Assembly (NCBI RefSeq): GCF_051390635.1
Contig: NZ_JBPODT010000002.1
Location: 868,001 to 932,000 of the forward strand
Length of the DNA: 64,000 nt
Source: Microbaculum sp051390635
GTDB lineage: Bacteria > Pseudomonadota > Alphaproteobacteria > Rhizobiales > Tepidamorphaceae
Reading direction: 5' to 3'
The notes beneath the pieces were generated by a model. That model did not search any database, was not told the DNA's origin, and saw only the letters and a program-made list of their open reading frames with translations. This document shows positions 8,112-16,284 of this stretch, piece after piece; within the stretch, counting starts at the first letter, position 1; every line of letters starts with the position of its first letter. The translations under genes and the position numbers were made by a program.

Positions 8112-8584
8112 GGCTTGGCGGCAGGGGATACGAATGCGTCTCGGCTCATGCCGTCCCAGTCCTCGCGTCCGCCGGACCGCGGATCGAAGCCGTGCATGTA
8201 GTTGGCCCATTGCAGGCCGACCAACGAGCCCTTCACCAGCGGCAGCAGCGCCATGCACAGAGCGACCGTGACCAGCGTCCATACCGAGGCCTGCAGCCAG
8301 ATCGCCGGCGCGAACATGCGCTCGACGGTGAGTACCAGCGGAACGACGATGTGGCCCACGATCACGATGGTGAAATAGGGCGGGGCGTCGTCGGCACGGT
8401 GGTGATGCAGCGCCTCGCCGCAGGACGGGCAGGCATCGTTGACCTTCAGGTAGGCGCGGAAGATCGAACCTTCGCCGCAGGCCGGGCAGCGCATCCTGAC
8501 GCCGCGCAGCATCGCGTCGGCAACCGGCCGAGGCGGCAGCGCACCATCGTCCTGGGTCCAGGTAGTGGGGTGGACTTCGCTCAT
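8108..8584 (-). CDS. DUF983 family membrane protein
   Basis: 158 residues. A zinc-ribbon-like pair, CPACGEGS (Cys33, 36) and CPSCGEAL (Cys52, 55), is followed by two hydrophobic segments near 76-95 and 101-120. This is the standard architecture of alphaproteobacterial DUF983. Function is unknown. It overlaps rnr upstream (ATGA, 8581-8584) and the NUDIX gene downstream, both by four bases, so the three are almost certainly translated as one operon. Confidence 0.9.
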   Translation of the reverse strand: MSEVHPTTWTQDDGALPPRPVADAMLRGVRMRCPACGEGSIFRAYLKVNDACPSCGEALHHHRADDAPPYFTIVIVGHIVVPLVLTVERMFAPAIWLQASVWTLVTVALCMALLPLVKGSLVGLQWANYMHGFDPRSGGREDWDGMSRDAFVSPAAKP

Positions 8585-10857
8585 CGTCTTCCCTGTTTCC
8601 TCGCTCTTGCACCGCCCCCGGAACGGACACGGCCGCCCGCCTTGCGGCCGGCTCCAACCTTTACATACTTGCCTTCACTCACGATCTCAAACCTCAGAGC
8701 GCCGGCCAGCGGCACCGCCTCGACGAGCTTCACCTCGCAGGGGTCGCCGAGGGTGAACGCCTCGCCGGTGCGCTCGCCGACCATCCGCCGGCCCGCTTCG
8801 TCGAAACGGAAATAATCCGCGCCCAGCGTCGAGGCGGGAATGAAACCGTCCGCGCCGGTGTCGTCCAGCCGCACGAAAAGGCCCGATTTGGTGACCCCGG
8901 TGACCGTGCCATGGAATCGGGCCCCGACCCGGTCAGCCAGGAAATCGGCGATCAGCCGGTCGATGGTTTCGCGTTCGGCCGCCATGGCGCGACGTTCGGT
9001 CGCGGAGATATGGGCGGAGATTTCGTCGAGATCCGCGATCGCCCGGTCGCTCAGGCCGTCCTTGCCGAGTTCGAGCGCCCGGATCAACGCCCGATGCACG
9101 ATCAGGTCCGCGTATCGCCGGATCGGCGAGGTGAAATGCGCGTATCGTCGCAGATTGAGGCCGAAATGGCCGAAGTTCTCCGGCGTGTACTCGGCCTGCG
9201 CCTGACTGCGCAGCACCACTTCGTGGACGAGCCGCTCGTTCTCGGTACCTTCGACCTTCGCCAGGATGCCGTTGAAATGGTGCGGCAGCAGGACGCCCGC
9301 CTTGGGCAACTTCAGGCCGATCGTCGCCAGGAAGTCGGCGAGGGCGGCCAGCTTTTCCGGCGACGGCGAGTCGTGCACGCGGTAGATCAGCGGCGTGCGC
9401 TTCCTCTCCAGCGTCTCGGCGGCGGCCACGTTGGCGAGGATCATGAAGACCTCGATCAGCTTGTGGCTTTCCAGGCGCTCGGGAACGAGCACCCGCGCGA
9501 CATGGCCGGTCTTGTCGAGGATCAGCTTGCGTTCGGGGATCTCGAGTTCCAGCGGCGCGCGCGCGTCCCGCGCCTTGGCGACGGCCCGATAGGCGTCCCA
9601 CAGGGGCTTCAGAACGGTGTCGAGAAGCGGTCCGGTGGCCTCGTCCGTCTGCCCGTCGATCGCCGCCTGGGTCTGCCGGTAGTCGATATTGGCGGCGACG
9701 CGGACCATCGCCCGGAAGAAGCGATGCCGGCTGACCCGGCCGTCGGGCGCGATCGCCATTTCGCAGGCGAGCACCGGCCGGTCCTGGTTTTCCTTCAGCG
9801 AGCACAGGTCGGCAGACAGCTGCTCGGGCAGCATCGGCACCACCCGGTCGGGAAAATAGACCGAGTTGCCGCGTTCGCGCGCCGAGCGGTCGAGCGCCCC
9901 GTTGGGCCGCACGTACCAGGCGACATCGGCGATCGCGACGGTGACGACGAAGCCGCCCTTGTTGCCGGGATCGGCGTCGGGGGCCGCGTGTACCGCGTCG
10001 TCATGGTCCTTGGCATCGGCCGGGTCGATGGTGACGAGCGGAAGTTTTCGCAGGTCCTCGCGTCCGTCCATCACCGCCGGCGCGGCGGCCTCGGCTGCGG
10101 CGATGACGTCTTCGCCGAAAGGCTGGGGAATGCCGTGCGTCAGGATGGCGATCTGGCTGACGGCCTTCTCGCTCTTCATGTCGCCGACGACCTCGCGCAC
10201 CACCACCCGTGGCGGCCCGAGGCGCGTGCTCTTGCGGATCTCCACGGCGACCAGATCGTCCTTACGGGCATCGCCGGTGTCCTCCGGGGCGACGATCAGG
10301 TCGCGCCGCACCTTCTTGTCGACCGAATGGACGACGCCGCCGCCGCCCGGGCGCGGCGCGAACACGCCGATCACCGTGCGCGGCCGCCGGTCGAGGATGC
10401 GAACGACCTTGCCCTCGTGGTGCGTGGCGCCGGTTTCGTCGGCGACCTCGCGCACGCGCGCCATAACCCGGTCGCCGACGCCGGGCACCGGCATGCGCGA
10501 CTTGCGGCTGCTGTCGGGCAGGATCAGGACGGAGGGCGCTGCGCCGTGCAGCGCCACGTCCCAGTCGGTCGGGGAGGCGATCAGCTCGCCGTCCCTGTCG
10601 CGGCCGGTGATTTCCAGCTCCTCGACCGGCGCCATGTGGCCGGCCCGCTGGACGCGCTTGCGGCGGCCCTCGATCTGGCCGTCTTCGGCCATGTCCCTGA
10701 GCAGCCGCTTCAGGGCGATGCGATCGGCCGACTTGACGCCGAAGGCGCGCGCGATCTCGCGCTTGCCAGCCCGTCCGGGGTGGTCACGCAGGAACTCGAG
10801 GATCGCCTCGCGGCTCGGCAGTCCTTCATCGGACGCACCGCCACGGCGTTTTGCCAT
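8581..10857 (-). CDS. rnr: ribonuclease R
   Basis: 758-residue 3'-5' processive exoribonuclease. An N-terminal winged-helix-like region (REAILEFLRDHPG) is followed by cold-shock domains, then the RNB catalytic core with the acidic cluster IDPADAKDHDDAV near 275-285, and a C-terminal S1 domain ending in a basic Arg/Gly/Lys tail. It degrades structured RNA and takes part in rRNA and tmRNA-linked decay. It starts 15 bases after topA and overlaps DUF983 by four bases. Confidence 0.96.
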   Translation of the reverse strand: MAKRRGGASDEGLPSREAILEFLRDHPGRAGKREIARAFGVKSADRIALKRLLRDMAEDGQIEGRRKRVQRAGHMAPVEELEITGRDRDGELIASPTDWDVALHGAAPSVLILPDSSRKSRMPVPGVGDRVMARVREVADETGATHHEGKVVRILDRRPRTVIGVFAPRPGGGGVVHSVDKKVRRDLIVAPEDTGDARKDDLVAVEIRKSTRLGPPRVVVREVVGDMKSEKAVSQIAILTHGIPQPFGEDVIAAAEAAAPAVMDGREDLRKLPLVTIDPADAKDHDDAVHAAPDADPGNKGGFVVTVAIADVAWYVRPNGALDRSARERGNSVYFPDRVVPMLPEQLSADLCSLKENQDRPVLACEMAIAPDGRVSRHRFFRAMVRVAANIDYRQTQAAIDGQTDEATGPLLDTVLKPLWDAYRAVAKARDARAPLELEIPERKLILDKTGHVARVLVPERLESHKLIEVFMILANVAAAETLERKRTPLIYRVHDSPSPEKLAALADFLATIGLKLPKAGVLLPHHFNGILAKVEGTENERLVHEVVLRSQAQAEYTPENFGHFGLNLRRYAHFTSPIRRYADLIVHRALIRALELGKDGLSDRAIADLDEISAHISATERRAMAAERETIDRLIADFLADRVGARFHGTVTGVTKSGLFVRLDDTGADGFIPASTLGADYFRFDEAGRRMVGERTGEAFTLGDPCEVKLVEAVPLAGALRFEIVSEGKYVKVGAGRKAGGRVRSGGGARARKQGRR

Positions 10858-10872
10858 CAGCTTTACCCGCCC

Positions 10873-13440
10873 CTAGCTTTTCGGGGATGCCTTCTTCTTG
10901 GCCCGTTTGGGTTTCTTGCCGCCGCCCTTTTCGGCCTTGGCGGCGAGCAATTCGGCGGCAAGCTCCATCGTCACGCCTTCCGGTTCGGTGCCCTTGGGCA
11001 GCGTCGCGTTGATCTTGCCGTTGGTCACATAGGGGCCGTAGCGGCCGGCTTTCACCTCTATCGTGCCGAAATCGGCGTTGTCGCCGAGCGCCTTGATCGT
11101 GGCCGCGGCGCCGCGCCGCCCGCCGCGCTGCTGCTTCTCGGCGATCAGCGTCACGGCTCGGTTGAGCCCGACGGTGAACACCTCCTCGGCCGATTCCAGA
11201 TTCGCGTAGATGCCGTCGTGCTGGACGAAGGGACCGTAGCGGCCGATGCCGGCGGTGATGGGCTTGCTCGTTTCGGGATGAATGCCGACCTCGCGCGGCA
11301 GCGACAGGTAGGACAGTGCCCGCTCCAGGTCGACGGATGCCGCATCGACGCCCTTGGGCAGACTCGCCCGCTTCGGTTTTTCCCCTTCCGGCGCCTCGCC
11401 GAGCTGAACATAGGGACCGAAACGCCCGGTACGGAGGGAAACCTCCTGATTCGTTTCCGGATCGGTGCCGAGGACCCGCTGTCCGTTGACCAGCGCCTCG
11501 GCGGCGTCGCCGTCGCCCGGCGTCGTCAGATCGCGGGTATAGCGACACTCGGGATAGTTCGAGCAGCCGATGAAGGGGCCGTTCTTGCCGCGCTTGATCG
11601 ACAGCCGGCCGCCCTCGCAGGACGGGCACGCGCGTGCATCGGAGCCGTCTTCCTTCGGCGGGAAGACATAGGGCCCGAGGATGTTGTTGAGCGCCTCGAA
11701 GACCTCGGACGTCTTCAGCTCGCTCGTCGCCTCGATCTCCGTGGCGAAATCGCGCCAGAACTCGCGCAGGACGTCGCGCCAGCCGATCTCGCCGTTGGAG
11801 ATGCGGTCGAGCTTCTCCTCGAGGCTCGCGGTGAAGTCGTACTCGACGTAGCGCTTGAAGAAGCCCTCGAGGAACGCCGTGACGATGCGGCCCTTCGGCT
11901 CGGGGATCAGCCGGCGCTTGTCGAGACGGACATACTCGCGGTCTTCGAGCACCTTCAGCGTGGCCGCGTAGGTCGACGGCCGTCCGATGCCGAGTTCCTC
12001 GAGCCGCTTGATCAGCGTCGCCTCGGTGAAGCGCGGCGGCGGCTCGGTGAAGTGCTGGGTCGCGGTCACCTTGTCGAGGCCGAGGCTTTCGCTGTCCTTC
12101 AGGGCCGGCAGGCGGCGGTCTTCCTCGTTCTCGGAATCGTCGTCGGCAGTCTCCTGGTAGAGCGTCAGGAAACCGTCGAACCGCTGGACCGTGCCGACCG
12201 CGCGCAGGCCGTAGCGCTTTCCGTCCGGCGCGGTCGCCTCGATGTCGACGGTTGTGCGTTCCAGTTCCGCCGATTCCATCTGGCTGGCCAGCGTCCGCTT
12301 CCAGATCAGCTCGTAAAGGCGCGCCTGATCTTCGTCGAGTGCGCGGCGCACCTCGGCCGGGCGGCGGTTCAGGTCGGTTGGCCGGATCGCCTCATGGGCT
12401 TCCTGCGCGTTCTTCGCCTTGGTCTTGTAGACGCGCGGCGATGAGGGCAGGTAGCGGTCGCCGTAGTCCGTGGCGATGACGCCACGCGCGGCGTTGATCG
12501 CCTCCGGCACGATCTCGACGCCGTCGGTACGCATGTAGGTGATCAGGCCGACGGTCTCGCCGCCGAGATTGATGCCTTCGTAGAGCCGCTGTGCGGTGCG
12601 CATGGTGCGGTCCGCGGAAAAGCCGAGCTTGCGCGACGCTTCCTGCTGCAGTGTCGAGGTGGTGAACGGCGCATAGGGGTGGCGCTTGACCGGCTTCTTC
12701 TCGACCGAGCGGACCGCATAGCCGGACTGCTCCAGCGCGGCCTTCAGCGCTTCGGCTTCCGCGCCGGCCCCGATGGTCAGGCGATCGATCTTCTTGCCGT
12801 CGGCGGTCACGAGGCGGGCGTCGAAGGCGTTGCCCTGCGAATTCAGGCCGGCAACGATGCTCCAGTATTCCCGCGGGACGAACGATTCGATCTCGGCTTC
12901 GCGGTCGGAGACGATCCTGAGCGCGACCGACTGGACGCGCCCGGCCGAGCGCGCGCCCGGGATCTTCCGCCACAGTACCGGCGACAGCGTGAAGCCGACG
13001 AGATAGTCGAGCGCGCGGCGGGCCAGGTAGGCCTCGACGAGCGGCCCGTCGATCTCCCTGGGATGGGCGATGGCATCGAGCACCGCCTGCTTGGTGACGG
13101 CGTTGAAGACCACCCGGTCGACCGGCTTGTCCTTCAGCACGCCCCTGCGGCGCAGGACTTCCAGGACGTGCCAGGAAATCGCCTCGCCCTCGCGATCCGG
13201 GTCGGTGGCGAGGATGACGCGATCGGCCGTCTTCACCGCGCTTGCGATCTCGGAGACCTGCTTGGACTTCTTCGGATCGATCTCCCAAGTCATCTCGAAG
13301 TCCTGATCCGGCTGGACCGAGCCGTCTTTCGACGGCAGGTCGCGGATATGACCGAAGGACGCCAGGACGTGATAGTCGCCGCCGAGATACTTGTTGATGG
13401 TCTTTGCTTTCGCCGGGGACTCGACGATGACAACCTGCAT
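10873..13440 (-). CDS. topA: DNA topoisomerase I
   Basis: 855-residue type IA topoisomerase that relaxes negative supercoils. The TOPRIM start MQVVIVESPAKAKTI and DPDREGEAISWH are present, and the active-site Tyr is in GLITYMRTDG (about 302). A C-terminal region carries one zinc-finger-like set (CPSC...CSNYPEC, about 600-630), repeated basic topoisomerase C-terminal domains and a Lys-rich tail. The frame is open 54 codons further upstream, but the ATG at 13440 matches the family N-terminus exactly. Candidate promoter and inverted repeats lie at 13565-13607. Confidence 0.97.
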   Translation of the reverse strand: MQVVIVESPAKAKTINKYLGGDYHVLASFGHIRDLPSKDGSVQPDQDFEMTWEIDPKKSKQVSEIASAVKTADRVILATDPDREGEAISWHVLEVLRRRGVLKDKPVDRVVFNAVTKQAVLDAIAHPREIDGPLVEAYLARRALDYLVGFTLSPVLWRKIPGARSAGRVQSVALRIVSDREAEIESFVPREYWSIVAGLNSQGNAFDARLVTADGKKIDRLTIGAGAEAEALKAALEQSGYAVRSVEKKPVKRHPYAPFTTSTLQQEASRKLGFSADRTMRTAQRLYEGINLGGETVGLITYMRTDGVEIVPEAINAARGVIATDYGDRYLPSSPRVYKTKAKNAQEAHEAIRPTDLNRRPAEVRRALDEDQARLYELIWKRTLASQMESAELERTTVDIEATAPDGKRYGLRAVGTVQRFDGFLTLYQETADDDSENEEDRRLPALKDSESLGLDKVTATQHFTEPPPRFTEATLIKRLEELGIGRPSTYAATLKVLEDREYVRLDKRRLIPEPKGRIVTAFLEGFFKRYVEYDFTASLEEKLDRISNGEIGWRDVLREFWRDFATEIEATSELKTSEVFEALNNILGPYVFPPKEDGSDARACPSCEGGRLSIKRGKNGPFIGCSNYPECRYTRDLTTPGDGDAAEALVNGQRVLGTDPETNQEVSLRTGRFGPYVQLGEAPEGEKPKRASLPKGVDAASVDLERALSYLSLPREVGIHPETSKPITAGIGRYGPFVQHDGIYANLESAEEVFTVGLNRAVTLIAEKQQRGGRRGAAATIKALGDNADFGTIEVKAGRYGPYVTNGKINATLPKGTEPEGVTMELAAELLAAKAEKGGGKKPKRAKKKASPKS

Positions 13441-13564
13441 GCTTGAACCAATGGCCTCGATAGGGGGAACGCCGGTGCCGGACCGTGCGTATTCGGCCGC
13501 GAAGATGGGGAATGCCGCACACCAAGTCAAACGGGCAGTCTGTGAAAGCGCACCGAGCACTACC

Positions 13565-13607
13565 ATTATACACGCATAGCGTGTAATAATGAATAATTTC
13601 AATTATT
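13565..13607 (-). promoter_or_regulatory. AT-rich promoter/operator region upstream of topA with two inverted repeats
   Basis: On the minus strand a consensus -10, TATAAT, is at 13570-13565. It overlaps a perfect 7-bp inverted repeat, TACACGC-ATA-GCGTGTA (13569-13585). Fifteen bases upstream is a second perfect repeat, AATAATT-TC-AATTATT (13592-13607). The segment is strikingly AT-rich for this genome. The best -35, TTCATT at 17-base spacing, is poor, so the promoter may depend on an activator or on supercoiling. Confidence 0.5.
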
Positions 13608-13694
13608 TATAGAAACATGCTATCTCTTGCCCCACCGAACGCGGCGTAAGGGGATTGGCTTCACGCACAGGCGATCCTCCTGCGAAACCATGCG

Positions 13695-13931
13695 GTGGCG
13701 AAGAGGGACATTGAATTGTCTGGGCGAAAAGGCCGGGATGGCGAAGGGAAATTGCCGGCGATTGCGCCACCGTCCGACCAGGCGGCGGCCGAATATCTGG
13801 CGGGCATACTTCCCGAACTCGTGCATATAGCCGACCAGGGAGGCCTGGACCTGACGGCCTATCTCCTGGAAATGGCGCGAATCGAGGCGACGAGCAAAGC
13901 CATGAACGCCGCATCCCGGAAGCCACGTTGA
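13695..13931 (+). CDS. small conserved hypothetical protein
   Basis: 78 residues from a GTG start. The C-terminal half (YLAGILPELVHIADQGG, then LTAYLLEMARIEA) looks like an amphipathic helical segment that recurs in small Hyphomicrobiales proteins of unknown function; that is from memory. There is no signal peptide or membrane segment. No strong ribosome binding site precedes the GTG, and the first 20 residues are low-complexity, so the true start is uncertain. It lies between topA and a methyltransferase gene on the opposite strand, in a region that is normally compact. Confidence 0.55.
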   Translation: MAKRDIELSGRKGRDGEGKLPAIAPPSDQAAAEYLAGILPELVHIADQGGLDLTAYLLEMARIEATSKAMNAASRKPR

Positions 13932-13953
13932 CCAACCGCCCCGAAGCACCGGG

Positions 13954-14385
13954 TCAGGGCTCGATCTGGCGCCCGGTAATCGGTTTGCGGTCGTCGATGA
14001 ACAACAATCCGTCCGGTTTGAGAGCGGCCTTCAGCCGCTTCATCGCCAGTTTGCCGGCCTCCGGATGACGACCGTCCAGCGCACCGACCCGCATGGCGAA
14101 GGCCAGATCGAATTGCTCCTCGCCGTCGTCCAGCTCGAATTGTTCGATCGCAACGGTTCGCAATTCCAGTCGACCGGCCTCGATTTCCGCCGCTGACGTC
14201 TGGGCCGCGATCCCGATGGCCTTGGCGGAGCGGTCTATCGCCACGACCTTGCCGTCGCCGATCCGCCGGGCGACTTCGCGCGCGGCCACTCCCGGGCCGC
14301 AGCCGATCTCGAGCACGCGAAGTCCCTGGTTAAGCGGGAGGGTCGCCACGTAGGTCGCAATTCTGTCCGATGGCTTGCCGTTCAT
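13954..14385 (-). CDS. small class I SAM-dependent methyltransferase
   Basis: 143 residues. Motif I is VLEIGCGPG (about 24-32), the acidic motif II is VVAIDRS, and a post-core segment DLAFAMRVG leads to LKPDGLLFIDD. It is a minimal Rossmann methyltransferase without a recognisable substrate domain, so the substrate cannot be inferred. It sits between dprA and topA, which are usually adjacent in this group, and is on the same strand as both. The ribosome binding site is weak. Confidence 0.75.
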   Translation of the reverse strand: MNGKPSDRIATYVATLPLNQGLRVLEIGCGPGVAAREVARRIGDGKVVAIDRSAKAIGIAAQTSAAEIEAGRLELRTVAIEQFELDDGEEQFDLAFAMRVGALDGRHPEAGKLAMKRLKAALKPDGLLFIDDRKPITGRQIEP

Positions 14386-14514
14386 GCCGGTTGCGATCGT
14401 TGTGGAACCACAACGCTTTTCCCATCTCTGATTGCGGTGTGTAAAGTCTGCACCTGCTGCGGGATCGGCGATGAGAGCAGGGCAGGGAGCGCCGCCCCGT
14501 ACCGCACGTTTCGC

Positions 14515-15645
14515 TTAGAGGAGCGATACCCGTTGCCCGGAGTGCCGCTCGATGCGGCCGGCGAGTTCCAGCTCGATCAGCGCCAGCATAATCTGTCCGT
14601 GCGTGAGCCCGGTCAGCCGCAGGATATCGTCGATGGAGACCGGGCTCGGACCGATCGCGTCGATGACCCGGCGTCGGTCTGAATCGTCGATATCGGCGGA
14701 GACCGGCCGTCCTTCCTCCGGTTCGCCGAGCGGGGCGATTGGCGGCGGGAACAGCCCGAGCATGGGACGCAGAACCTCCAGCACGTCCTCGGCGTTGCGG
14801 GTCAGTGTGGCGCCGTCGCGGATCAGCCTGTTGGTCCCTTCCGCCCGCGGGTCGAGCGGCGAACCGGGCACCGCGAAAACCTCGCGGCCCTGCTCCAGCG
14901 CGAATCGCGCCGTGATCAGCGAGCCCGAGCGCGCCGCGGCCTCGACGATGACGACACCGTAGGAGGCGCCCGAGATGATCCGATTGCGGCGGGGGAAATC
15001 CTTCGCGCGCGCGATCCAGTCCGGTGGCATCTCGGTGATCAACACGCCCTCGGCCTTGATCGCGTCGGCCAGATCGACGTGTTCGGCGGGATAGATATGG
15101 CCGTGGCCGCCGGCGAGTATGGCGATCGTGCCGGTCTTGAGCGAGGCCTGGTGCGCGGCGGCATCGATCCCGCGGGCAAGGCCGGAGACGACCACGAACC
15201 CCTCCGCCCCGAGGTCGTTCGCCAGGGTGGAGACGAGGCGCCGTCCGAGCGCGGAACAGTTGCGCGATCCCACGATCGCCACGGTCGGCATGTGGGTGAC
15301 GTCGAGGCGCCCCGCCGCGTAGAGCAGCGGCGGCCCGCCCTCGGTATCGGCGAGCCGTTTCGGATAGCCCGGGTCGCCCCAGGCCACCAGCGTCGCGCCG
15401 AGACGCGCCGCCGTCTCGATCTCCCGTTCGGCGTCCGCGCGCGAGCACACCCTGATGCGGCGCTTCAGCCCGCCGCGCGCCGAAAGATCGGGAAGGGCGT
15501 CGATCGCCGCTGCGGCGCTGCCGAAACGGTTGACCAGCGCCCGGAACGTCGCCGGGCCGACATTCTCGGAGCGAAGGAGACGCAGCCAGTCGAGCTTCTG
15601 CGCGTCAGTCAGCGTCGCCCGCCGACTGCCGCCGGCGCCGCTCAC
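14515..15645 (-). CDS. dprA: DNA-processing protein DprA (Smf)
   Basis: 376 residues. A helix-hairpin-helix-like N-terminus (DWLRLLRSENVGPATFRAL) is followed by the DprA Rossmann core with VAIVGSRNCSALG, SGLARGIDAAAH and GREVFAVPGS, then a C-terminal winged-helix segment ending in RVSLL. DprA loads RecA on incoming single-stranded DNA during natural transformation. The start is the GTG at 15645, which overlaps the plsY stop as GTGA; the open frame further upstream is only a shadow of plsY. Confidence 0.93.
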   Translation of the reverse strand: MSGAGGSRRATLTDAQKLDWLRLLRSENVGPATFRALVNRFGSAAAAIDALPDLSARGGLKRRIRVCSRADAEREIETAARLGATLVAWGDPGYPKRLADTEGGPPLLYAAGRLDVTHMPTVAIVGSRNCSALGRRLVSTLANDLGAEGFVVVSGLARGIDAAAHQASLKTGTIAILAGGHGHIYPAEHVDLADAIKAEGVLITEMPPDWIARAKDFPRRNRIISGASYGVVIVEAAARSGSLITARFALEQGREVFAVPGSPLDPRAEGTNRLIRDGATLTRNAEDVLEVLRPMLGLFPPPIAPLGEPEEGRPVSADIDDSDRRRVIDAIGPSPVSIDDILRLTGLTHGQIMLALIELELAGRIERHSGQRVSLL

Positions 15646-16259
15646 GACTTGGCGCCGCCGATCCGGCCCTCTGTGCCGCTGACCAGCCGCTGGATATTGG
15701 CGCGATGGGCAATGAACAGCAGCGCGGTCAGGACGGCGAACAGCTCGGCTGCCTGCCACTTGCCCGACAGGACGAGCACGAACGGCGTCAGCGCGCTGGC
15801 GACCAGTGCCGACAGGGACGAATAGCGGGAGATCAACGCCGTCACGAGCCACATGGCGGCGAAGATCAGCATGGCCGGCCAGTAGAGGCCGAGCAGCACG
15901 CCGAGATAGGTCGCGACGCCCTTGCCGCCCTTGAACTTGAGCCAGACCGGGAACAGATGGCCGACAAAAGCGCCGAAGCCGGCCAAAATCGCCGTATCCG
16001 GCCCCCATTGGGCGGCGGCCAGCACCGCGACGGTGCCTTTCAGCGCGTCCGCCAGTAGCGTTGCCGCCGCCAGCCCCTTGCGGCCGGTGCGCAGCACGTT
16101 GGTCGCCCCGATATTGCCGGACCCGATCGCGCGCACGTCGCCGAGCCCCGCCATGCGGGTGAAGATCAGCCCGAACGGGATTGAGCCCAGCAGGTAGCCG
16201 AACAGCAGGGCCGCCAGAAAATAGGGCAGGGCGAGGCTCCAACTGATCGGATCGGGCAT
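15642..16259 (-). CDS. plsY: glycerol-3-phosphate acyltransferase PlsY
   Basis: 205-residue integral membrane protein with about five transmembrane helices. The PlsY signatures are present: GSIPFG, the phosphate-loop-like GSGNIGATN, and KGGKGVAT. It transfers acyl from acyl-phosphate to glycerol-3-phosphate, the first step of phospholipid synthesis. The ATG at 16259 gives the usual N-terminus; it starts 25 bases after pyrC and is translationally coupled to dprA. Confidence 0.95.
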   Translation of the reverse strand: MPDPISWSLALPYFLAALLFGYLLGSIPFGLIFTRMAGLGDVRAIGSGNIGATNVLRTGRKGLAAATLLADALKGTVAVLAAAQWGPDTAILAGFGAFVGHLFPVWLKFKGGKGVATYLGVLLGLYWPAMLIFAAMWLVTALISRYSSLSALVASALTPFVLVLSGKWQAAELFAVLTALLFIAHRANIQRLVSGTEGRIGGAKS

Positions 16260-16284
16260 GGCGTCGGCCGGTGTCTGGTTCGGT

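Noticed and set aside
8911..12444. Open frame of 1177 codons on the plus strand opposite rnr and topA
   Set aside because: It is antisense to two clear essential genes. The product is rich in Arg, Asp, Val, Gly and His in the way expected of a high-GC shadow frame, and it spans the boundary between the two genes.
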